Positions 58,064 to 64,000 of a stretch of 64,000 nt of DNA are shown here, one piece after another. Origin of the DNA: Nissolia schottii (lineage: Eukaryota > Streptophyta > Magnoliopsida > Fabales > Fabaceae); contig QANU01010882.1 in the NCBI GenBank assembly GCA_003254905.1, positions 62,357 through 126,356 on the forward strand, in the 5' to 3' direction. A program made the position numbers and the translations under genes. Below the pieces are notes generated by a model. The model had not been told where the DNA came from, did not search any database, and saw nothing but the letters and a program-made list of their open reading frames with translations. How positions within the stretch are numbered: position 1 is the stretch's first letter; each line of letters begins with the position of its first letter.

Positions 58064-58930
58064 TAGGGCTATAAAAATGAGCCCAGTTAGTGAGTTCGAT
58101 CGGTTTACCCTGTTAAATGGACGGATTTTATATACAAAAAGTAGGCACGCAAAAATTTTGAAAAAAAATAGTCCAGCCCATTTTAGTCCGCAGGCTAAAT
58201 GGGCCAGCCTGGTGGGCTCACAGGCTAGCCCGTGTGTTCGTGAATTTTTTTTTTTACAAAAATACTAAAATTTTAAAAGTTTCATTTTGGACTCTAAATT
58301 TTATTTTGGAGTTTAAGAGTTTAGAGTTTAACTATTTAGACTTATAATTGAGCATGTTTAATTATTTGTTATGCTTAACTACTTAACTATATTTATATTG
58401 CTATACCGATGAAGTATTATAACATAGATATTGATAAATTTTGCATTCCATTCCTTCAATGAGTGCCTACACCCAACAAGTTAATATATAGTAGTTTCAA
58501 ACCTTGTTTATTATTGATTAATCTAAGAGAAAGAATTCCAATTGTGTTTTTGATCAATAACATAACAATACTTACATTAATATTATATGTCATCATTCAA
58601 TTAATAAAAGTTGTATTAATTCATGAATCGATTTCAAATAGCATTTGATAGCTTTCAAGTAAGATAGCTGAGGGAATAAAAAAGATAATATAATTTCCCA
58701 ATCAACCATTTAAACTATTTCTTTTTGATTAATTAATAGATAGACGATAAAAAATAGTTAAAAATGACCGTATATACTTATTCACAACTTTGTATTTAAA
58801 ACCATAAAAAATAGACCAAAATTTTTATTTTTATTTTAAAAAAAGGAGCTAGCAGGCCAGCCCGTTTAGGCCTGCAAATTGACCATAAATGAACCCGACC
58901 CTAAAAAGAGACATAATTTTGGCACCCCTA
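58064..58930. mobile_element. 867-bp non-autonomous hAT-like element
   Basis: It starts TAGGGCTATAAAAATGAG and ends ATTTTGGCACCCCTA, whose reverse complement is TAGGGGTGCCAAAAT. The perfect 8-bp duplication AATACAAC flanks it (58056-58063, 58931-58938), as expected for hAT. Near both ends are GC-rich inverted words (AGCCCGTGTG, GGCCAGCCCGTTTAGGCC) common in plant hAT repeats. No transposase is encoded. Confidence 0.85.
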
Positions 58931-58938
58931 AATACAAC

Positions 58939-59735
58939 CAATCACACACACATTCCTTGTTTCTCTTTGGTGGAAATCGTTATTGGGATAAAGAATCCAA
59001 AGGTTGTAAATGGATTATGGAAAGTTTCAAGTTGACTCGTTTGGATCGGCTTAAAAAAATACTTATCTTAATTATATTTTTTAGTATAACTTTTTTTTTA
59101 AGAGGTTTAGTTTATAATTACAAAATAGTTTTTGCTGAAAAAAAAACTTCACTTCTTCCACTTTTTTTAAATGTACAACCAACCAAACTTAAAAATAAAA
59201 GTGATATTTTACATTATTTAAAAAAATATTTTTAAGTTATATTTTAACATTCGTAATTTTGTTTTAAATAGTGCTTCTTTTAGTTTATAAATATACGGTA
59301 TCTTTGCTTATTGACATCATATATATTGACCTGTAGGCCCATACTTCTTGTCATTTGTTATCATGCTAATGTGCAAGAAAAACCCAAGACATGGGAACTC
59401 AATAACGTGGGAGTTGGGTCCCCTAACCCCATTTTCTTTTTAATATTAGACCCCTCCACGCTTTGTAATTTTGTTTATAATAAAACGACACATAATATAT
59501 TTCACTTTTCTAGATTTTTTTTTTATTCAAAAATGATTTCACTTGAAATAATTAATTTTGTATATTTAACTTTTTTTATCTTTATATTGAAAATAAATTT
59601 GTAATCACTTTTTTATCTTCTCTAGTCATCTAGGTTTTCCATCACTATCCTCTTTCCTTTTGTAATTCAAACACCAAACTGCAGAAAATATCATACTTAT
59701 CTCTATTATTTCCATAATTCAATCCATTACGCAAT
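58939..59735. other. Intergenic DNA left of the kinase-less CrRLK1L gene
   Basis: AT-rich; no gene supported. Importantly, no kinase-domain sequence is present on the minus strand where the rest of the neighbouring receptor gene should be. Confidence 0.6.
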
Positions 59736-59791
59736 TCACCTCGTTACATCTTCTTCCTTCTCAGGACCGCTCCTCCGTCGCCTGAAAACGA

Positions 59792-61291
59792 TTACGACCC
59801 CAACAAGCACGAGAATTGAAACTGCAACACGGCAATGACGACGACGGCAATTATTTTCTTTGACGAGCTCTTGGAGGACTGGGTGAACGGTTGAAATGCT
59901 TGTGGCGGAGATGGAACCGGGGCGGGGTTGGGTCCGGCGAGATTGCGGTCATCATCGCTTATCTTGAAAACCTCGATGCCATTCAATAAGACATCGCTGA
60001 TCCTGGTTCCGTTTTCCATTCGAAGCCTTTGCAGGTTGATCGAAAGCTTGACTCTCTTAGAACCGTTTCCTTGGCCATGCAAATTCAACACAGCATAGTC
60101 CCTATGAATAGGAACAAGCAATGAATCGCCACCCCACGCGAAAACATCTGCAGCTGGCTCTGCCAAAGCCTCAGATATATAGATCTTGAATTTTCTGTCC
60201 GCTGCCTGCTTGATATCTTCGTCCCACTCGCAAAAATGTAACCTCACCATGTAAGAGAATTCCGAGTCCACCTCGAAGTCCCAGGTTACATTGTAATTCT
60301 CCGTCGCGTTGAGCCCGTAGCTTCGGGCACTTGCGTAGACAGCTTCGGGTGCAATGTAATTCGGGATGGTGTTATTTTTGTAGTTTGGGTGAAAATCTTT
60401 ATAGTAGGATTGCACACTGTTTGGATACTCCTTCTTCAAGTACAACGGGTAATCGGTTTCCCAGCTGCGGAACATGCCAGTAGTATCTTCATTTGGCGGA
60501 ATCTGTTGGTGGCCAACAGTGACTCGGTAAAGTGTCTCCAGAGCTCTGTTGCTTTCAAGTTGGTAGGGTATGGTGGTGTCTACGCCCACTGGCTCCAAGC
60601 CTGTATCTGTATCATTATCAACATCAGTGTAATAGAGGAAGGGAGGCATGGACACCACCTCGATGCCGTTGATGAAAGCAAAAGCGCCTGCTTTGCTGGG
60701 AGTGAAGGTTACGTTAAGCCTCTGGCCTTGTTCAACATTGATGCAGTACTCTTTGGAGACTGTCTCCTCGTTGTTGCTGCCAGGGACAAGCCAGAGCGAA
60801 GCGTTGAAGTCCTTGAGGAGGGTGAAGCCGCCTGCCGTGACTGAGAAGAGGGAGTCTTGGGGCCCAAAGGTGCCGAGGTAAGTTGTTGGGTAGAAGTGAA
60901 GCCTAACGAACTTTGGGCCGTTACTGGCGAGAGGAAACGAGTAGGTGAATCGGCTGCGGAAAAGGCGGACGGTGCTGTACGGAACCGCATCAACTGAAGG
61001 GGTGATGGGAGCATCGGATTTGATCGACCGTTTCGTGGTTTGTGCAGGTTCGATGGTAGAGAATAGTTTGGGGTCAACGTCAACGTCTCCAATCCAGTTC
61101 CGACCATGGAAGGTTGTATTTCCGGAGTCGCCGCACATGACAGCGAAATCATCCTCAGGAACGTATGAGTTCATCACATGCATAGGGAACAACAACTGAA
61201 GCAGACACAGTAATAGGAGGAGGATAGAGAGGCGGCTAGACAGTACCGGTGCGTCCATGTATGGAACTTTGTTGTTTCTCAAGTCCACCAT
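59792..61291 (-). CDS. Kinase-less CrRLK1L ectodomain (malectin-like protein)
   Basis: A 499-residue open frame. A signal peptide (SRLSILLLLLCLLQLLFPMH) follows either Met1 or, more typically, Met12 (ATG at 61256-61258). Two tandem malectin-like modules fill residues ~45-430: FAVMCGDSGNTTFHGRNW, FTLLKDFNASLWLV, FINGIEVVSMPPFLYYTD, then YNVTWDFEVDSEFSYMVRLH and DVLLNGIEVFKISDDDRNLA. A Pro/Ser-rich juxtamembrane linker follows. At the membrane helix the frame slips: in frame it ends IAVVVIAVLQFQFSCLLGS, while the +1 frame reads VSILVLVGVVIVFRRRRRSG and stops at 59736. No kinase domain exists downstream. It could be secreted as a soluble RALF- or wall-binding decoy, or be a young pseudogene. The long intact ectodomain argues for recent function. 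Confidence 0.85.
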   Translation of the reverse strand: MVDLRNNKVPYMDAPVLSSRLSILLLLLCLLQLLFPMHVMNSYVPEDDFAVMCGDSGNTTFHGRNWIGDVDVDPKLFSTIEPAQTTKRSIKSDAPITPSVDAVPYSTVRLFRSRFTYSFPLASNGPKFVRLHFYPTTYLGTFGPQDSLFSVTAGGFTLLKDFNASLWLVPGSNNEETVSKEYCINVEQGQRLNVTFTPSKAGAFAFINGIEVVSMPPFLYYTDVDNDTDTGLEPVGVDTTIPYQLESNRALETLYRVTVGHQQIPPNEDTTGMFRSWETDYPLYLKKEYPNSVQSYYKDFHPNYKNNTIPNYIAPEAVYASARSYGLNATENYNVTWDFEVDSEFSYMVRLHFCEWDEDIKQAADRKFKIYISEALAEPAADVFAWGGDSLLVPIHRDYAVLNLHGQGNGSKRVKLSINLQRLRMENGTRISDVLLNGIEVFKISDDDRNLAGPNPAPVPSPPQAFQPFTQSSKSSSKKIIAVVVIAVLQFQFSCLLGS

Positions 61292-61915
61292 GCTTGGGCA
61301 AAAAGTATATGGTGTTGATTGTTCTATTTTGTTCTTTCTTTCTTATCTATTCATGGTTTACCCGGAGCTGCATTTAATGCCGAAGAAATTCGAACGAAGG
61401 AAATTTCTCGGAACCTTCGAGGAAGAGTGGTCATACGTATCAAAAATGTTTCATGTACACCCCTAAACCATACACCCGTACACACATCACTCTTTTATAC
61501 GGTTTTATATGCAATTAATGATAGTTATATGTATAGTGTATAATTATATACAATACGCGCGCCCCAATCTTGTACTCATTCTCGTCATCGTTTTCACTCA
61601 TCGTCTAATTGAACCTCTCATCCTTATGTTTGTCATCGTCATCATCGTCATCCTCTGTCATTCTCTCATCCTCCTATCATCGTTATTTATTCTTTGATTA
61701 TCATTATCATCCTCATTTTTTTGATTATCCTCTCATCATCGCCATTCAATTTTCTATTATGGTTATACCATCATCATCATCGTTTTCATGCTTTTTTTCT
61801 TTGATTTTCACGAAGAGTTTTGTTCTTTGGCGTCTCTGTGAAATTTTAGTGTACTAAAGCTTTATATGTTTTAATACTCATTCATCACTAACATGCATAT
61901 GATAGAAAATTGAAT

Positions 61916-62772
61916 GTGCAAACTTTAAATGGACATAAGTGCAAACATTAAATGGGCGTATGTGTAAACATTATCCACAGGTCACAGATTTTGTTTTTGT
62001 TGAGGAAGAGAATGTGCAATTTGACACATTCTCAACCTTTTAACAATTAATGCATAAATATTATAAACATTTTGACACAATTTTTTACATATTGTCATGA
62101 ATAAACATTAGATGGTGTGATATAAGCATTATGTGTTTGTCACAAATGCATAAAAATTCAGAATTTGATTTATTGTAGAAGTGTGCAAACTTTAAACGTG
62201 CATAAGTGCAAACATTAAATGGGGTATGTGCAAACATTATCCATGAGTCACAGGTTTTGTCTTTGTTGAGGAAGAGAATATGCATTTTGGCACATTCTCA
62301 AACTTTCAGTACAATTAATGCATAAATATTATAAATATTTTGACAATTTTTTATATATTGTCATGAATAAACATTACATGATGTGATATAAGCATGATGT
62401 GATATAAGCATGATGTGTTTGTCACAAATGCATAAAAATGCAGAATTTGATGTATTGTAGAAGTGTGCAAACTTTAAATGGACATAAGTGCAAACATTAA
62501 ATGGGTCGTATGTGCAAACATTATCCACAGGTCATATGTTTTTGTCTTTGTTGAGGAAAAGGATGTGCAATTTGATACATTCTCAACCTTTTAACAATTA
62601 ATGCATAAATATTATAAACATTTTGACACAATTTTTTACGTATTGTCATGAATAAACATTAAATGGTGTGATATAAGCATCATGTGTTGGTCACAAATGC
62701 ATAAAAATGCAGAATTTGATGTATTGTAAAAGTGTGCAAACTTTAAGTGGGCGTATGTGCAAACCTTAAGCA
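61916..62772. repeat. ~270-bp tandem repeat, three copies plus a partial
   Basis: Units begin GTGCAAACTTTAAA at 61916, 62183 and 62465, and GTGCAAACTTTAAG at 62734, giving periods of 267, 282 and 269. The longer second unit has a small internal duplication of GATATAAGCATGATGT. Each unit also contains a ~22-base sub-repeat of the type GTGCAAACATTAAATGGG. Wholly inside the Mutator-like element. Confidence 0.9.
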
Positions 62773-62968
62773 CTTGTTTACAACAGTGTTAATTATGCTT
62801 TGATGTTTTGTTTCTTTTCCTTCTTCCTGTCAATTATGATCTATTTTTTGTTTTTTTCCCGAACTTTTCTCTTTCTTATTTAAAAGATGATAACAAGCAG
62901 CAACATTCATTCTTTTGGTCTTGGTTTCTTTTTTCTTTCAATCACTCATCTCTTTAACAAATCCTAGA

Positions 62969-63090
62969 TAGACGAGAGTGAAGAGAGATCGAAGAGATTT
63001 GATGAGAGTGAAGAGAGATCGAAGTAAGTTGATGAGAGTGAAGAGAAATCGAAGAAAGGGACCAGAGTTTCCTGTGTTTTTGGATCAGAA
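62969..63090. repeat. Short tandem GAGAGTGAAGAGAGATCGAAG repeats
   Basis: The word GAGAGTGAAGAGA(G/A)ATCGAAG recurs about four times with a spacing of roughly 33 bases. It lies near the right end of the Mutator-like element and is partly complementary to the CATCATCGTC-rich stretch near the left end. Confidence 0.75.
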
Positions 63091-63630
63091 GTGAAGAGAG
63101 ATCGAAGAGAGAGGTTACGCGCGTGTTGGACGTGCAAGTGAGTGAGAGTGGGAGAGAGAGATTACCAGGAGGTTATATTGTGGGCCCTACCATATATTAA
63201 TACAGGCGTATGTATAGTATATAGAATTAGGGTGTACATGTAGCAGAACTGCATACGTATTTATCTAAAATTATATCAACATACAACTACTAAAATAAAT
63301 TGGAAAGAAAATATATATTAAAATATATTTAATAAAAAAGAAATACAAGTCCTTATACGTAACCCTTTTCTCACAGTTTCACTGCCCTCATTCTCTCTTC
63401 TCACATTTTTGTTGTCGTCTATACATCTACATTGCCCTCGATGGCTTCAACATTTGCTCACTTCCTCCTTCACATTCTTCAACTGCCATCTCGAACGACA
63501 TTCACATCCAACCTCATGTCCTCCTTCATGTCATCGTCACGTCCTCCTCACGGATGACTTATCTTGACGTCATCACACCCAACCCGCGGTGACCATAAAT
63601 GGTATTCATGAACCCAACACACTCACCAAA

Positions 63631-64000
63631 AAAGAATGAACAAACTCCAATACAAAAAATGAACAAACTCCAATACAAAAAATGAACAAACATGTTCATA
63701 TAAAATGAACAAACCCATATAACGGTAGTGAACAAACCCCAATACAAAATGAACAAATATGTTCATATAAACCGAATAAACTTGTATAACTGTAATGAAC
63801 AAACCAACCTAATAAGAATGAACAAACCCCATCACAAAAGTGAACAAACCTACCTACTAAGAATGAACAAACTCACCAAAAAAAATGAACAAACATGTTC
63901 ATATAAAATGAACAAACCCGTAGTAAACAAACCTACCTAGTAAGAATGAACAAACCTTATTAACTATAGTGAACAAACCTAACTAATAATAATGAACAAA
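63631..64000. repeat. Degenerate AATGAACAAAC minisatellite running off the window
   Basis: AATGAACAAAC(C/T) or TAGTGAACAAACC recurs about every 20-30 bases, with interspersed CCAATACAAA and ATGTTCATATAAA words, to the end of the window. ATGTTCATAT and GAACAAACAT create local inverted repeats. No coding is credible. Confidence 0.85.

Larger units (their letters stand above)
61441..63251. mobile_element. 1811-bp non-autonomous Mutator-like element
   Basis: The left end is CAAAAATGTTTCATGTACAC; the right end in reverse complement is CAGTTCTGCTACATGTACAC followed by CCTAA. The ends share CATGTACACCC. The 9-bp direct repeat CATACGTAT lies at 61432-61440 and 63252-63260. The 227-bp MITE at 48498 has the same pair of ends. 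The interior has a pyrimidine-rich CATCATCGTC region (61570-61800), a ~270-bp tandem array (61916-62772) and a GAGAGTGAAGAGAGATCGAAG repeat (62970-63090). No transposase is seen. It sits 150 bases upstream of the kinase-less CrRLK1L start codon. Confidence 0.8.

Noticed and set aside
58879..59235. A 118-codon plus-strand frame
   Set aside because: Begins inside the hAT-like element and runs through AT-rich DNA; the translation is Lys/Phe/Leu-rich with no recognisable domain.
61509..61857. Ser-rich frames in the CATCATCGTC region
   Set aside because: Artefacts of a trinucleotide-like repeat inside a Mutator-like element.

Overview
The window is nuclear DNA from a flowering plant. It has plant gene families, many short introns with GT..AG borders, AT-rich intergenic DNA, microsatellites and several plant transposon classes. 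Gene content and repeat style suggest a papilionoid legume (Vigna/Phaseolus-like); that is inference, as nothing here proves the species. Nothing suggests a prokaryote.

Left part (1-23 kb). A TAF8-type TFIID subunit gene (+) has a 5'UTR intron and upstream ORFs overlapping its start. It converges on a five-exon LONGIFOLIA/TRM-type gene (-). About 10 kb of AT-rich intergenic DNA follows, with tandem repeats and fold-back elements, including a 187-bp unit repeated four times and a 122-bp solo LTR. Next is a six-exon FCP1-like HAD-fold gene (-) whose catalytic motif carries Asn in place of the second Asp.

Middle (23-41.5 kb). MITE-bearing intergenic DNA and an 883-base run of N precede a five-exon MES11-type methylesterase-like gene (+), which has Asp at the nucleophile position. 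Its last exon appears twice around a single N, almost certainly an unmerged contig overlap. A SPIRAL1-like microtubule protein gene (+) follows.

Right part (41.5-64 kb). This is a decayed receptor cluster. Two CrRLK1L (malectin-like receptor kinase) pseudogenes lie on the minus strand. The second is itself duplicated by an assembly join and carries a solo LTR whose empty site is preserved in the first. A third CrRLK1L locus keeps an open malectin-like ectodomain but no kinase. Between them are a small gene with the layout of a RALF peptide precursor and a 5' fragment of a PI-PLC X-domain protein gene. CrRLK1L proteins are known RALF receptors, so ligand and receptor remnants are neighbours here.

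The same region holds a very young 6.77-kb LTR retrotransposon with gag only (TR-GAG-like). Its LTRs are 1559 bp, with one difference seen by eye, and its 5-bp target duplication is intact. Its non-coding interior contains four covarying mini-hairpins enclosed by a longer inverted repeat. Two Mutator-like elements sharing termini (227 bp and 1811 bp, each with 9-bp target duplications) and an 867-bp hAT-like element (8-bp duplication) complete the region. Exon borders were assigned by hand from splice signals, reading phase and protein conservation; all pairwise comparisons were made by eye.
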